Below are positions 17,339 through 26,638 of a stretch of DNA of 64,000 bases, one piece after another. Numbering within the stretch: position 1 is the first letter of the stretch; each line of letters opens with the position of its first letter. Source of the DNA: UBA5070 sp035352895 (lineage in GTDB: Bacteria; Fibrobacterota; Fibrobacteria; UBA5070); contig DAOPYN010000005.1 in NCBI GenBank assembly GCA_035352895.1, positions 1-64,000 on the forward strand, in the 5' to 3' direction. A model generated the notes under the pieces. The model did no database searches. It was not told the origin of the DNA and saw nothing but the letters and a program-made list of their open reading frames with translations. The position numbers and the translations under genes are program-made.

Positions 17339-17965
17339 TCAGGGTTTCCAGGCGCCGAAGTTGGCGAGGAGGCGCAAGCCGGATTCCCCGCTCTTTTCGG
17401 TGTGGAACTGGGTGGCCACCACGTTGCCGCCATCCAGGATGGAAGTGAATTCGAGATCGCCGTATCCGGTCGAACCGAGGCGGACTTCCGGCCCCAGCGG
17501 ATCCGGATAGAACGAATGCACGAAATAGAAATGGGACTGGTTGGGGATCCCTGCCAGCACCGGGTGTTCGCGGTGGAACGAGACGGGATTCCATCCCATG
17601 TGGGGCACCTTGGGACGCGGCTGGGCCAGGTGGGCGAAATCGAAGCGCCGCACCCTGCCCGGAAGGATTCCCAGGCACCGGACACCGCCGTTCTCCTCGG
17701 AGCTGTCCAGGAGGATCTGGCATCCGATGCAGATGCCCAGCACCGGATGCCCCTTCCGGACCACTTCGACCAGCGCCTGGTCCATTCCCGTGGAACGGAG
17801 GTTGTCCATGGCCTGTCCCGCCGCTCCCACTCCCGGGAACACCACGCGGTCGGCACGGCGGACCACCTCGGGATCGTCGGAGATGGAGTGGGGAACGCCG
17901 ACCTTGGACAAGGCCAGGGAAACCGAGGTCAGGTTGCCAGCCTTGTAGTCGACAAGAATCGTCAC
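17339..17965 (-). CDS. hisH: Imidazole glycerol phosphate synthase, glutaminase subunit
   Basis: A 208-residue class I glutamine amidotransferase. The nucleophile elbow is GICIGCQILLDSSEE, and the catalytic His/Glu pair is in ATQFHTEKSGESGL. The usual GICLGMQ is changed to GICIGCQ, keeping the catalytic first Cys. The GTG start (TILVDYKAGNLTSV) overlaps the hisD stop as GTGA. It supplies ammonia to HisF. Confidence 0.95.
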   Translation of the reverse strand: MTILVDYKAGNLTSVSLALSKVGVPHSISDDPEVVRRADRVVFPGVGAAGQAMDNLRSTGMDQALVEVVRKGHPVLGICIGCQILLDSSEENGGVRCLGILPGRVRRFDFAHLAQPRPKVPHMGWNPVSFHREHPVLAGIPNQSHFYFVHSFYPDPLGPEVRLGSTGYGDLEFTSILDGGNVVATQFHTEKSGESGLRLLANFGAWKP

Positions 17966-19344
17966 TTGGCTCTCCGCGGCTTGGCGACCTTGGACGGGCG
18001 CGAAAGGGGCCGCGCGCGACGGGGAGCGGTCTTGCCCGCAGGTTGGGATGCGGCCTTGGCCTGGGGCAGTCGCAGGCGGATGGCTTCGGCGTGGTGGTGG
18101 AATCCTTCCGCGTCGGCCAGGGCTGCGATGTGCGGGCCGTCGGCGGCCAGGGCCTGGGGACCGTACAGGAGAAGGCTGGTGCGCTTGATGAAGTCGTACA
18201 CGCCCAGGGGAGAACCGAACCTCGCCGTTCCGTTGGTGGGGAGGATGTGGTTGGGGCCGGCCATGTAGTCGCCGACGGATTCCGCTGTCCATGGGCCCAC
18301 GAAGATGGCACCCGCGTTGTGCAGGCCCTCCAGGATCTCCTGGGCGTTGGAGGAGAGGATCTCGGCGTGTTCGGGCGCGATCCTGTTGGCGACATCCAGG
18401 GCGGAGGACCAGTCGGAACACACCATCAGAAGGCCGTAGCGCGAGAGTGAAGCCTCCAGCTCCTTGCGCTTGGGAGACGCTTCGAATTGCCGCTGCACGG
18501 CCGAGGAGAGCGCTTTGGCCGCCTCCGAGCTGGTGGTGAGGGCCACCGCGGACTCGTATCCGGAGCCGTGTTCGGCTTGCGACAGCAGATCCGCGGCCAC
18601 CCATTCGACATTGGACGTGTCGTCGAAGAACACGAGGATTTCGGAGGGACCGGCGATGTTGTCGATGTCGACCGTGCCGAACACCTCGCGCTTGGCGATG
18701 GAGGCCCACACGTTGCACGGACCCACGACCTTGTCCACGCGGTCGATTCCCTTGCCACCGTAGGCCAACAGCCCGATCGCCTGGGCGCCGCCGATGGCGT
18801 AGACCTCGTCGATTCCCAGCTCCCGCAGGGCGAATGCGACCGAAGGGTCGATCCCGTGGGGGCAGGGGGTGACCACGACGATTTCCTTGACCCCCGCCAC
18901 GATGGCCGGGACGGCGCTCATGATGACCGTGCTCGGGTAGATCCCCGCGCCCCCCGGAACGTACAGGCCCACCCTGCGCAGGGGGGCCACCCGCATTCCC
19001 AGCCACTGGCCGGAGGCGCCTTCCAGCACCCAGGATTCTTCCAGCTGGCGTTCGTGGAAGGCACGGACCTGCCGGATGGAACGCTTGATGGCGTCCTGGA
19101 TGGGCTTGGGACACTTGCCGGCGGCGGACTCCATCGTTTTCGCGGAGAGTCGCAGCGACTGGCGGGCTCCCAATCCATCGAAGGAGCGGGCGTACTCGGT
19201 GGCGGCGACCAATCCCCGCTCGCGCACGTCCGCCAGGATGGCGCGGACCTTGGACTCGATTTCCGGGGTCGGGGACGTGCCCCGACCGACGATCTGCTTG
19301 AGCCTGGCGGAGGCCTTGGCTCCGGAAAGCGCAGGGAAGATCAC
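17962..19344 (-). CDS. hisD: Histidinol dehydrogenase
   Basis: About 460 residues; the NAD- and zinc-dependent enzyme for the last two steps of histidine synthesis. Signature blocks are VPGGAGIYPSTVIMSAVPA, VVGPCNVWASIAKREVFG, IDNIAGPSEILVF and AEHAEILSSNAQE with AGPNHILPTNGTARF. The GTG start overlaps the ilvE stop (GTGA). The last 30 residues form a strongly basic Arg/Lys/Pro-rich tail (RPLSRPSKVAKPRRAK) beyond the normal end of the family. Confidence 0.95.
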   Translation of the reverse strand: MIFPALSGAKASARLKQIVGRGTSPTPEIESKVRAILADVRERGLVAATEYARSFDGLGARQSLRLSAKTMESAAGKCPKPIQDAIKRSIRQVRAFHERQLEESWVLEGASGQWLGMRVAPLRRVGLYVPGGAGIYPSTVIMSAVPAIVAGVKEIVVVTPCPHGIDPSVAFALRELGIDEVYAIGGAQAIGLLAYGGKGIDRVDKVVGPCNVWASIAKREVFGTVDIDNIAGPSEILVFFDDTSNVEWVAADLLSQAEHGSGYESAVALTTSSEAAKALSSAVQRQFEASPKRKELEASLSRYGLLMVCSDWSSALDVANRIAPEHAEILSSNAQEILEGLHNAGAIFVGPWTAESVGDYMAGPNHILPTNGTARFGSPLGVYDFIKRTSLLLYGPQALAADGPHIAALADAEGFHHHAEAIRLRLPQAKAASQPAGKTAPRRARPLSRPSKVAKPRRAK

Positions 19345-20228
19345 GAGAGACCCGGGATGGGCGTTCCATCCACGCGCGTGAAGGCCTGGAAGTCGGCGAG
19401 CAGTCCCTTGAAGACGTCGCCCACGGCGCCTTCGCCGATCTCCCGACCGTCCACCTTCACGACCGGAATGAGTTCCGCACCGGTGCCGGTGAGGAACATT
19501 TCCTGGCAGGTGTAGATGTCGAAACGCGAGATGCGTTCCTCGCGCACATCGATTCCCTTCCGGCGGGCCAGATCGATTACCGTGTTGCGCGTGACTCCTT
19601 CCAGCGCACCTTCGGTCGCCGGAGGGGTCACGAGCTTGCCGTTGCGGAAGATGAAGAGGTTGTCGCCGGTGCACTCGGCCACGTAGCCCTGGAGGTTCAG
19701 CATGACCGCTTCCTGCACGCCGGCGCGGATGGCCTCCATCTTGGCCATGATGTTGTTCATGTAGTTGAGGCTCTTGATCCTGGGATTCAGGGCCTCCGGA
19801 TGGTTGCGCGGGGTGGCCACCGTGACGATGTCCAGGCCCTTCTGGTAGAGATCCTGGGGATAGAGCTGGATGGTGGCGGCGATGCAGACGATGCTAGCCT
19901 TCTTGCAGAGGTAGGGATTCAGGCCCAGATCGCCCACGCCGCGGCTGACCACCAAGCGGATGTATCCGTTGGCGATCCCGTTGCGGCGGCAGCATTCGAC
20001 CACGATACCGGTCATCTCCTGCTTGGAGACGGGAATCACAAGCCCGATGGCCTTGGCCGAATCGTAGAGGCGATCGATATGGGGTTCCAGCTTGAAGACC
20101 TTGCCGTGGTAGGCGCGGATGCCTTCGAACACTCCGTCGCCATACAGGAACCCATGGTCGAACACGGAAACCTTTGCCTCGGCCTTGGGGATGTATTCAC
20201 CGTCGATGTAGATCACTTGCTCGGACAT
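19341..20228 (-). CDS. ilvE: Branched-chain amino acid aminotransferase
   Basis: A 295-residue class IV PLP aminotransferase, transferring amino groups between glutamate and the branched-chain keto acids. The PLP lysine is in RIKSLNYMNN. Family blocks are VFDHGFLYGDGVFEGIR, YIRLVVSRGVGDLG and EGALEGVTRNTVIDLA. GAGGAGA lies 4 nt before the ATG. It heads a coupled ilvE-hisD-hisH-hisF operon. Some class IV relatives are D-amino-acid transaminases, but the motif pattern favours BCAT. Confidence 0.92.
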   Translation of the reverse strand: MSEQVIYIDGEYIPKAEAKVSVFDHGFLYGDGVFEGIRAYHGKVFKLEPHIDRLYDSAKAIGLVIPVSKQEMTGIVVECCRRNGIANGYIRLVVSRGVGDLGLNPYLCKKASIVCIAATIQLYPQDLYQKGLDIVTVATPRNHPEALNPRIKSLNYMNNIMAKMEAIRAGVQEAVMLNLQGYVAECTGDNLFIFRNGKLVTPPATEGALEGVTRNTVIDLARRKGIDVREERISRFDIYTCQEMFLTGTGAELIPVVKVDGREIGEGAVGDVFKGLLADFQAFTRVDGTPIPGLS

Positions 20229-20306
20229 GCCGTCTCCTCGTGCTTGCGATTGGGATGCTGAAATCTAAGATGCGCAACGTCGGGTGCGCCGGGCCGGGTG
20301 TGGAGT

Positions 20307-20909
20307 TCAGCCGACATGCGGGGAGGCTCGCCGTTGTTCCACGACGATCGTTCCCGACCAGAGATCCTGGAGGGTGCGGTGGTCGGGGCGGAACAAACCC
20401 AAGGCGAGCGATCCCATCAGAAGGAAGCCGCAGAACTGCTGGTACTCCTGCCAGCGGGATGTGGTGCCGGTGGATACCGCCTGGACCTGGTCCACCCAGG
20501 CCTGGATGACTTCCGGAGTGGGTTCGCCCGTCGGGTAGGGGGGCATCTGTGGAAGCAATTCCGATAGACCCAGGGAGAAGAGGATCACGAAGGCCAGAGG
20601 AAGGACCTGGCGCTGGAACGCGTCCACCCAGTCCATGCGGCGTTCTTCCAGGGGGACCACGGAAATGGACAGGAGACGTTTTCCGACCGAACCCTGCCAC
20701 TTCCAGGTGAACAGGGCCTGGAGGACGGGGTAGAGCAGGAACATGGCCGCCAGGGGGCCGATGTTCTTGGTGCGGAAGGTGGCTTGGATGGCCAGTTCCA
20801 TGGGGTAGTAGAACACCAGGAAGTAGAACAGGAGGTCGAGGAACTTGGCAAGCAGCCTCCGGCCCAGGGAAGCGGTGCGCCAAGTTGGTTGGATCGATGG
20901 GGTTTCCAC
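20307..20909 (-). CDS. RDD-family membrane protein
   Basis: About 200 residues with several hydrophobic helices. The start resembles RDD proteins (ASLGRRLLAKFLDLLFYF, with R/D in helix 1), and the loop WKWQGSVGKRLLSISVV matches the family's second signature. RDD proteins have been linked to ion transport, but no specific role is known here. The GTG start at 20909 is a best guess; no clear ribosome site is visible. It may be cotranscribed with ilvE, 78 nt downstream. Confidence 0.75.
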   Translation of the reverse strand: METPSIQPTWRTASLGRRLLAKFLDLLFYFLVFYYPMELAIQATFRTKNIGPLAAMFLLYPVLQALFTWKWQGSVGKRLLSISVVPLEERRMDWVDAFQRQVLPLAFVILFSLGLSELLPQMPPYPTGEPTPEVIQAWVDQVQAVSTGTTSRWQEYQQFCGFLLMGSLALGLFRPDHRTLQDLWSGTIVVEQRRASPHVG

Positions 20910-20974
20910 GCAGGGCAATGTAAGTTCCGAGGGCGAAACTCCCTCCGCCCATCGTCGAGACAAGGCAGGACACA

Positions 20975-22426
20975 TTGCGACACCCATTGCTGAACGATCG
21001 AGATCTCGCCTTCCTGGAAACCCGTGGAATCTCGCCGGAGGAAGCCGTCCGCCAGCTCCAGCTGTTGGAAAACGGCGTGAGGGCGCCGGTCCTGTCGCGA
21101 GCGGCGACGGTTGGAGACGGGATCGTGCGCTGTCCCGTGGAGGAGTTGGACGCGTTGCTTCCACAGTTCGATGGTGCCGCCGGATGCGGCGAGGTGGGAT
21201 TCTTCGTTCCCGCCAGCGGGGCGGCCAGCCGGATGTTCGCGGGGCCGGCCCAGCTTCTTGCCCACACCCACCCCGACCCCCAGGCGGAATCCATCCGGTT
21301 GCGGCGGTTGGCCCAGGCGCCCGTGGTCCATCGGAACCTGTGGGACAAGGGCGTGGACCCCGAGGATGCCGAGGGAATCGCCCGGCTTCTGGTGAAGGAT
21401 CCCCCGGAGGGGTACGGCTGGGCGGGGCGTCCCAAGGCGTTCGTCCCCTTCCACGAAGACCCCGAGCCCAGTTTTCCCTTGCGCACCCCGCTGGTGGAAC
21501 AGATCGCCGAATCCGCCGAGATCCTGGGCAAGGCCGGGAGGGGCACGGTCCATTTCACCCTCGCGGAGGGGTGGCCGCTGCCAGCCCAATTCGACGAGAC
21601 TTGTCGTGCCCTGGGGCGGCGCCACGGCGGCGACGTGGTGGCCGGAGCGTCGCTCCAGTCGCCGTCCACAGACACCTTGTCCCTGGAATCCGACGGGACC
21701 CTGGTCCGCGACCAGGACGGTCGCCCGGCCTTGCGGGCGGGAGGTCATGGATCGCTCCTGGCGAACCTGTCCATGACTCCGGGCAAAGTCGTGCTGGTGA
21801 AGAACATCGACAACATCCAGCCCGACGCCCGACGCCCCTACGTGGTTCCCTGGAGGAGGCGCCTGGGAGCCTTGGCCTTGGCCTTGCGCACGCGGTCCGA
21901 TCGTTTCCTGAGCGGTGGGAGTTCCCAGGAGTTGCGCGATCTGGCCGCACGCACGGGGGTTCGCCTGCCGGAGGCGGATGGTGAACTTCGCGAGCTCGTG
22001 GATCGTCCATTGCGCGTTGCGGGGATGGTCCCCAATGTGGGCGAACCCGGAGGAGGGCCGTTCTGGGTGGTCGGCGAGCGTGGAGAACGTCTGGAGATCG
22101 TTGAGCAGTCGGAGATCGATCCTTCGCAGAAGGGGCTGATTTCCGGTTCCACGCATTTCAATCCCGTGGAGCTCGCCTGTTGCCTGGATCGGGCGGATGG
22201 AACCCGTCGTTCGTTGGACTCGTTCGTGGATCCCAGCCGGGCGTTCCTTTCCAAGAAGCCTTCTCCCCGCGGAGACCTGCGCGTCTTCGAAAGGCCGGGA
22301 CTCTGGAACGGTGCGATGTCCGGCTGGTGGACGGTGTTCCTGGAAATTCCCTTGGACACCTTCCTGCCGGCCAAGACCGTCCACGATCTGGCGCATCCCT
22401 GGAGATTGGAAACAGACCGGGCCTGA
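20975..22426 (+). CDS. DUF4301-family protein (nucleotidyltransferase-like)
   Basis: A 483-residue protein recognised by the family pattern: FFVPASGAASRMF near the N-terminus, GRPKAFVPFH, VLVKNIDNIQPDARRPYV, GGGPFWVVGERGE, the block ISGSTHFNPVELACC, and a C-terminal LWNGAMSGWWTVFLE. The early GxGxR-like loop suggests a sugar-nucleotidyltransferase-like fold, but no activity is established. The TTG start is chosen because the family homology begins within a few residues of it. The gene is divergent from the RDD gene, with 65 nt between starts. Confidence 0.85.
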   Translation: MRHPLLNDRDLAFLETRGISPEEAVRQLQLLENGVRAPVLSRAATVGDGIVRCPVEELDALLPQFDGAAGCGEVGFFVPASGAASRMFAGPAQLLAHTHPDPQAESIRLRRLAQAPVVHRNLWDKGVDPEDAEGIARLLVKDPPEGYGWAGRPKAFVPFHEDPEPSFPLRTPLVEQIAESAEILGKAGRGTVHFTLAEGWPLPAQFDETCRALGRRHGGDVVAGASLQSPSTDTLSLESDGTLVRDQDGRPALRAGGHGSLLANLSMTPGKVVLVKNIDNIQPDARRPYVVPWRRRLGALALALRTRSDRFLSGGSSQELRDLAARTGVRLPEADGELRELVDRPLRVAGMVPNVGEPGGGPFWVVGERGERLEIVEQSEIDPSQKGLISGSTHFNPVELACCLDRADGTRRSLDSFVDPSRAFLSKKPSPRGDLRVFERPGLWNGAMSGWWTVFLEIPLDTFLPAKTVHDLAHPWRLETDRA

Positions 22427-22483
22427 GGGACAAACATGAGGAAAGGGAACAATGTTCACAAGTTGGTCGCCTTTCCCTTCTTG

Positions 22484-22513
22484 AATCGTGACAAATCGCA
22501 AATTGTCACGATT
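22484..22513. promoter_or_regulatory. Perfect inverted repeat operator upstream of amt copy 1
   Basis: AATCGTGACAA (22484-22494) and TTGTCACGATT (22503-22513) are exact 11-nt reverse complements around an 8-nt spacer. The site lies about 75 nt before the sigma-54 promoter, the usual position of an enhancer-binding protein. It is not the enteric NtrC consensus. Confidence 0.65.
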
Positions 22514-22576
22514 GTTGGCAGAACACTGGCGTATTTGCTTCCATTGGCATAAGCCAAAATTTCTTGCAAATCATTC

Positions 22577-22591
22577 TGGCCCGGTTGTTGC
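22577..22591 (+). promoter_or_regulatory. Sigma-54 promoter of amt copy 1
   Basis: TGGCCCGGTTGTTGC matches the -24/-12 pattern TGGCAC-N5-TTGC with the obligatory GG and GC separated by 10 nt. The expected start (about 22603) leaves a leader of about 62 nt. Confidence 0.8.
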
Positions 22592-22664
22592 GTTAGGGAT
22601 CGTTCATCAAAAGCCAACGCCCTGTTGGACCATTGCCACCACCCTTCTTCAGAAGGATGAGACC

Positions 22665-24149
22665 ATGTTTGTGAAAAAGATCCTTGCCACAGCCTTGATG
22701 GCGTTCACCCTGGTACTCACCTCCCCGGCTTTCGCCGCGGACACCACCAAGGTGGCCGACTCCGCGGTCGTCGCCGCTGCACCCGTGGTGGCCGCCGCCG
22801 AAGACACCGCCCTGAAAAACCGCGTGGCGGCTCTGGAGGCCTACATCCAGAACACGGACCCCACCAAGGGAGTGGAGGCACGGGCCATCGGTGTGGCGGG
22901 CCCTGGCCACAACGCGTTCATGATGATCTGCGCGGCACTGGTCCTGTTCATGACCCTGCCGGGATTGTTTCTTTTCTACGGAGGTCTGGTCCGTTCCAAG
23001 AACGTGCTGTCGGTGATCGCCCAATGTTTCGGGATCGCCGGCATGGTGACCCTGCTGTGGTGGGCGGTTGGGTATTCGCTGGCCTTCGCCGGAGACGGTG
23101 CCGTCATCGGCGACTTCAGCAAGGCCTTCCTGCGAGGAGTCACCTCGGTGCCCAACACCACCTACTCCACCTGGGTTTCCGAGAACGTCTTCTCCATGTA
23201 CCAGCTGATGTTCGCGATCATCACCCCGGCCTTGATCATCGGAGCCATCGCCGAGCGCATGAAGTTCAAGGCCATCATGCTCTTCGTGCTCCTGTGGATG
23301 CTGGTCGTGTACTTCCCGCTGGCCCACATGGTCTGGAGTGGAACCGGCCTGATGAACGGCGTGTGGAACGCCGCCGCCGCCATCAAGTCGATTGATTTCG
23401 CCGGAGGCACCGTGGTGCACATGAGCTCGGGCTGGTCGGCCTTGGTCCTCATGATCATCCTGGGCAAGCGCAAGGGCTGGGGAACACAGAGCTTCGCACC
23501 CCACAGCCTGGTGTTGACCGCCATCGGCACCGGGATGCTGTGGGTGGGCTGGTACGGATTCAACGCGGGATCCGCGGTGGCCGCCGACGGTGTCGCCGCC
23601 AACGCGTTCATGACCACCACGCTCGCCACCGCCGTCGCGGCCTTCACCTGGCCCGTGGCCGAATGGCTCTCCAACGGCAAGCCCACCATCCTGGGCATGT
23701 GCTCCGGCGCCGTCGCCGGCTTGGTTGTGGTCACCCCCGCCACCGGCTTCATCAACGCCACCGGCGCCGTGATCATAGGATTGCTGGCGGGCATCATCCC
23801 TTTCCTGGCCTGCACCAAGCTCAAGAGCTGGCTCAAGTACGACGACGCCCTGGACACCTTCGGCGTGCATGGTGTGGGTGGAACCCTGGGGGCGTTCCTC
23901 ACCGGCATCCTGGCCGTCCACGAAGCCAACGGAAACCTGGCCACGAATCTCAAGGACATCGTCGGGCACACCCTGTGGATCGAGCAGCTCAAGGCCATGG
24001 GCTTGACCATCGCCCTCTCGGTGGTGGCCACGGTGGTGATCGCCTTCGTGGTCAAGGCGTTGGTGGGCTTGCGTCCGGACGAGGAGAACGAATTGATCGG
24101 TCAGGATCTGGTCGACCACGGCGAACAGGGATACCACTACGCCGAATAA
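22665..24149 (+). CDS. amt: Ammonium transporter Amt, copy 1
   Basis: A 494-residue Amt/Rh channel conducting ammonium across the inner membrane. A signal peptide (MFVKKILATALMAFTL...FAADTTKV) and an Ala-rich stretch with a short helical motif (VAALEAYIQNTD) precede the 11-helix core. The twin-His pore pair is intact: H252 in TVVHMSSGWSAL and H402 in FGVHGVGGTLGAF. AAGGATGAG precedes the ATG. A sigma-54 promoter and an upstream palindrome predict induction under nitrogen limitation. No glnK gene is adjacent. It is closest to copy 3 in sequence. Confidence 0.96.
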   Translation: MFVKKILATALMAFTLVLTSPAFAADTTKVADSAVVAAAPVVAAAEDTALKNRVAALEAYIQNTDPTKGVEARAIGVAGPGHNAFMMICAALVLFMTLPGLFLFYGGLVRSKNVLSVIAQCFGIAGMVTLLWWAVGYSLAFAGDGAVIGDFSKAFLRGVTSVPNTTYSTWVSENVFSMYQLMFAIITPALIIGAIAERMKFKAIMLFVLLWMLVVYFPLAHMVWSGTGLMNGVWNAAAAIKSIDFAGGTVVHMSSGWSALVLMIILGKRKGWGTQSFAPHSLVLTAIGTGMLWVGWYGFNAGSAVAADGVAANAFMTTTLATAVAAFTWPVAEWLSNGKPTILGMCSGAVAGLVVVTPATGFINATGAVIIGLLAGIIPFLACTKLKSWLKYDDALDTFGVHGVGGTLGAFLTGILAVHEANGNLATNLKDIVGHTLWIEQLKAMGLTIALSVVATVVIAFVVKALVGLRPDEENELIGQDLVDHGEQGYHYAE

Positions 24150-24175
24150 GGCGTGATTGTCAGTCTGATTTTTGG

Positions 24176-24208
24176 AAGGCTTCCGTTTTGGCAACGGGGG
24201 CCTTTTTT
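24176..24208 (+). terminator. Rho-independent terminator of amt copy 1
   Basis: A 12-bp stem (24176-24187 with 24193-24204, two G-T wobbles) with loop TTGGC is followed by a run of six T residues. Confidence 0.85.
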
Positions 24209-24293
24209 GTTGTCAATCTCTGTGACACCAACAAAACCTGACAGTTTTCGCGAAGCCCTTCCCATTTCTCCTCAAAACCCGGGAAAACCGGAT

Positions 24294-24308
24294 TGGTACG
24301 CCCAATGC
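24294..24308 (+). promoter_or_regulatory. Sigma-54-like promoter of amt copy 2
   Basis: TGGTACGCCCAATGC keeps the invariant GG and GC with exactly 10 nt between them; C at -22 and T at -14 deviate from consensus. The leader would be about 58 nt, as for the other two amt genes. TTGTCA and TGTGACA sequences lie upstream (24208-24225). Confidence 0.6.
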
Positions 24309-24377
24309 TTAGGGAAAAGGAGTCGGGCCTCCTGAGTAGGAGACCAACCGCATCAAGCATTCTGGGGAGGAACTTTT

Positions 24378-25982
24378 ATGCTCAGCTGCATCCAGAGAAA
24401 CCAATTCAGGGTAGCGTGGATCGTGGCCCTGTGCCTATCCATGGTCGTCGGGGTCCATGCCGCCGACACCGCCAAGGTGGCCAAGGAGCCTGTCGAGGTC
24501 GGCGTGGTCGATTCCTCCAAGAAGGACACCTTCGCGGTGGCCAAATCGTCGCCGGATTCGGCGGCTGTTGCTGCCGCTTCCGCCGCGCCGGCCGCCCCCA
24601 CCCCCTCGCTTTCGGCCCTGTCCGATCTTCGCGTGGGCCTGGACACCGTGTGGGTACTGGTGGCGGGCATGCTCGTGTTCTTCATGAATCTCGGTTTCGC
24701 GCTCGTGGAATCGGGCTTGGCGCGGGCGAAGAACTGCGTCAACATCCTGGCCAAGAACTTCATCGTCTTCGCCGCCTCCACGATCTCCTTCTATGTCATC
24801 GGATGGGGTTTGATGTTCGGCGACGGAAATCTCTGGGTGGGTCTGCAGGGACTCTGGTTCGTGTCCGGCGCCGACAACTCTCCCTCGCTGGGAGCCGCCT
24901 ACGCCGCCATGAATCCCTTCAGCACCAGCGTGTACGAAGGCGTCTACAGCGCGATCAACTGGACGGCCGTGCCGCTTTGGGCCAAATTCTTCTTCCAGCT
25001 GGTGTTCGCCGGAACCGCCGCGACCATTGTGTCCGGTGCCGTGGCCGAGCGCATCAAGTTCAGCTCCTTCCTCATTTTCTCGTTCCTGCTGGTGGCCTTC
25101 GTCTATCCCATCTCTGGACACTGGATCTGGGGTGGAGGCATCCTGGGGGCCACTCCCGGTGAATCCGGCCTGGCCTCTTTCTTCGGGAATTTCCGAGACT
25201 TCGCGGGATCGTCGGTGGTCCACTCGGTGGGCGGCTGGGCCGCTTTGGCGGGAGTGATCGTGCTCGGACCTCGCATCGGGAAGTTCGTCAATGGCAAGGC
25301 TCGGGCAATTCCCGGTCACAACATGACCTCGGCGGCTACCGGCGTCCTGGTCCTCTGGCTGGGCTGGTTCGGCTTCAATCCGGGATCCACCATGTCGGCC
25401 GGCAACGGGTTCGCCATCGCTCACGTGCTGGTGAACACCAACATCGCCGCGGCGACCGGAGCCTTGGGCGCCTTGATCACGGCGTGGATCTTGCTGAAGA
25501 AGCCGGACCTCTCGATGGTCCTCAATGGATGCCTTGCGGGTCTGGTGGCGATCACCGCGCCTTGCGCATTCGTTTCGATCCCGGCGGGAGCCTTCATCGG
25601 ATTCGTGGGCGGAGTCATCGTGGTGTTCTTCGTGCTGATGTTCGACAAGCTGAAGCTCGACGATCCGGTGGGCGCCTTGTCCGTCCACCTGGGCAATGGA
25701 ATCTGGGGAACCTTGGCCCTGGGTATCTTCTATTCCAAGGAAGTCGCAACTGGCGTGGCCGCGCTGGACACCGGACTTTCCGCCGGCGCCCAGTTCGTCC
25801 AGCAGCTCAAGGGCGTATTCCTGGTGGGCATCTGGGCGTTCGGCCTGTCGATGATCTTCTGGCTGATCCTGAAGTACACCATGGGAATCCGCGTGTCCCA
25901 AGCCGAGGAAATCGAAGGTTTGGACATCGGCGAACATGGCAACGAGGCCTATCCCGACTTCCAGAGTTCCGTGAAGGGCTGA
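24378..25982 (+). CDS. amt: Ammonium transporter Amt, copy 2 (distinct subfamily)
   Basis: A 534-residue Amt/Rh protein with a signal peptide ending near GVHAADTAKV and a linker of about 45 residues before the membrane core. It belongs to a different Amt branch from the flanking copies: the core starts TVWVLVAGMLVFFMNLGFALVESG and carries FNPGSTMS. Both pore histidines are present: H282 in SVVHSVGGWAAL and H437 in LSVHLGNGIWGTL. GGAGGAAC precedes the ATG. It has its own sigma-54-like promoter and follows the copy 1 terminator, so it is a separate unit. Confidence 0.95.
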   Translation: MLSCIQRNQFRVAWIVALCLSMVVGVHAADTAKVAKEPVEVGVVDSSKKDTFAVAKSSPDSAAVAAASAAPAAPTPSLSALSDLRVGLDTVWVLVAGMLVFFMNLGFALVESGLARAKNCVNILAKNFIVFAASTISFYVIGWGLMFGDGNLWVGLQGLWFVSGADNSPSLGAAYAAMNPFSTSVYEGVYSAINWTAVPLWAKFFFQLVFAGTAATIVSGAVAERIKFSSFLIFSFLLVAFVYPISGHWIWGGGILGATPGESGLASFFGNFRDFAGSSVVHSVGGWAALAGVIVLGPRIGKFVNGKARAIPGHNMTSAATGVLVLWLGWFGFNPGSTMSAGNGFAIAHVLVNTNIAAATGALGALITAWILLKKPDLSMVLNGCLAGLVAITAPCAFVSIPAGAFIGFVGGVIVVFFVLMFDKLKLDDPVGALSVHLGNGIWGTLALGIFYSKEVATGVAALDTGLSAGAQFVQQLKGVFLVGIWAFGLSMIFWLILKYTMGIRVSQAEEIEGLDIGEHGNEAYPDFQSSVKG

Positions 25983-26010
25983 TCGCTGGAGACATCGGGA
26001 CCGAATGGGG

Positions 26011-26036
26011 AAGGCAGGACCGGTCGGTTCTGCCTT
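26011..26036 (+). terminator. Terminator-like hairpin after amt copy 2
   Basis: An 11-bp stem, AAGGCAGGACC with GGTTCTGCCTT (one G-T pair), closes on a GGTC loop. There is no clear T-run, so it may act bidirectionally between convergent genes or simply protect the 3' end. Confidence 0.5.
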
Positions 26037-26072
26037 CGAACGTTCTCTCTTTCGCTCGTCGCCCAGCGGAGA

Positions 26073-26480
26073 TCAGTCGGGGATGGCTCGGTCGGGTTCG
26101 GACACCTTCAATCCCAGGAAGGAATCGTAGGGAAGTTTCTGGCCTTGCAGCCAGGTGGCGGCGTACAGGATCGGCAGGACCAGGATCGGCAGGGACAGGA
26201 ATTTGATCAGCTCCCGGACCATCGCACGCGGGACGGTGATCGCCTGTGGATCCGACACCACCTTCAGCGAAAGGACGCGTTTTCCAGGGCTGCGTCCATC
26301 GATCCCTTCCAGGAATCCGATCGCGAGGATCCCGGGAAGCGCGGCCAGCGGGAGGCTGCGCACATCCTGGAGCAACGACTGGACGATGGGAAGGAGTGCC
26401 AAGGTCGAAAGTCCCACGAGGGTGGTGTCGATCGCGAAAGCTCCCAATCGACGAATCTGCGAACTCGACATGGCTCCCAT
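26073..26480 (-). CDS. RDD-family membrane protein, second copy
   Basis: About 135 residues. It opens SQIRRLGAFAIDTTLVGLSTL, the RDD signature (R, D in the first helix), and carries DGRSPGKRVLSLKVV, the second signature loop, with three to four hydrophobic helices. GGAGG lies 4 nt before the ATG at 26480; the ATG at 26471 is an alternative. It converges on amt copy 2. Function is unknown. Confidence 0.7.
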   Translation of the reverse strand: MGAMSSSQIRRLGAFAIDTTLVGLSTLALLPIVQSLLQDVRSLPLAALPGILAIGFLEGIDGRSPGKRVLSLKVVSDPQAITVPRAMVRELIKFLSLPILVLPILYAATWLQGQKLPYDSFLGLKVSEPDRAIPD

Positions 26481-26638
26481 CCTTCCTCCGGGAAACGGAA
26501 CGCACCTGGTGTGGCAGACAAGGTAGGCATCGCGCACGGGCCGGGTGGCGATACAAACGGTTTCCCTCGGGTCGGACATTTGGGAATTAAACTTTCCGCG
26601 CCTCCGAAATCTCGGATGGCGCACTCTTGAGGTTTGAC

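Noticed and set aside
22484..22513. Classical NtrC binding site upstream of amt copy 1
   Set aside because: The palindrome does not match the enteric TGCACC...GGTGCA pattern, so it was recorded only as an unidentified operator.
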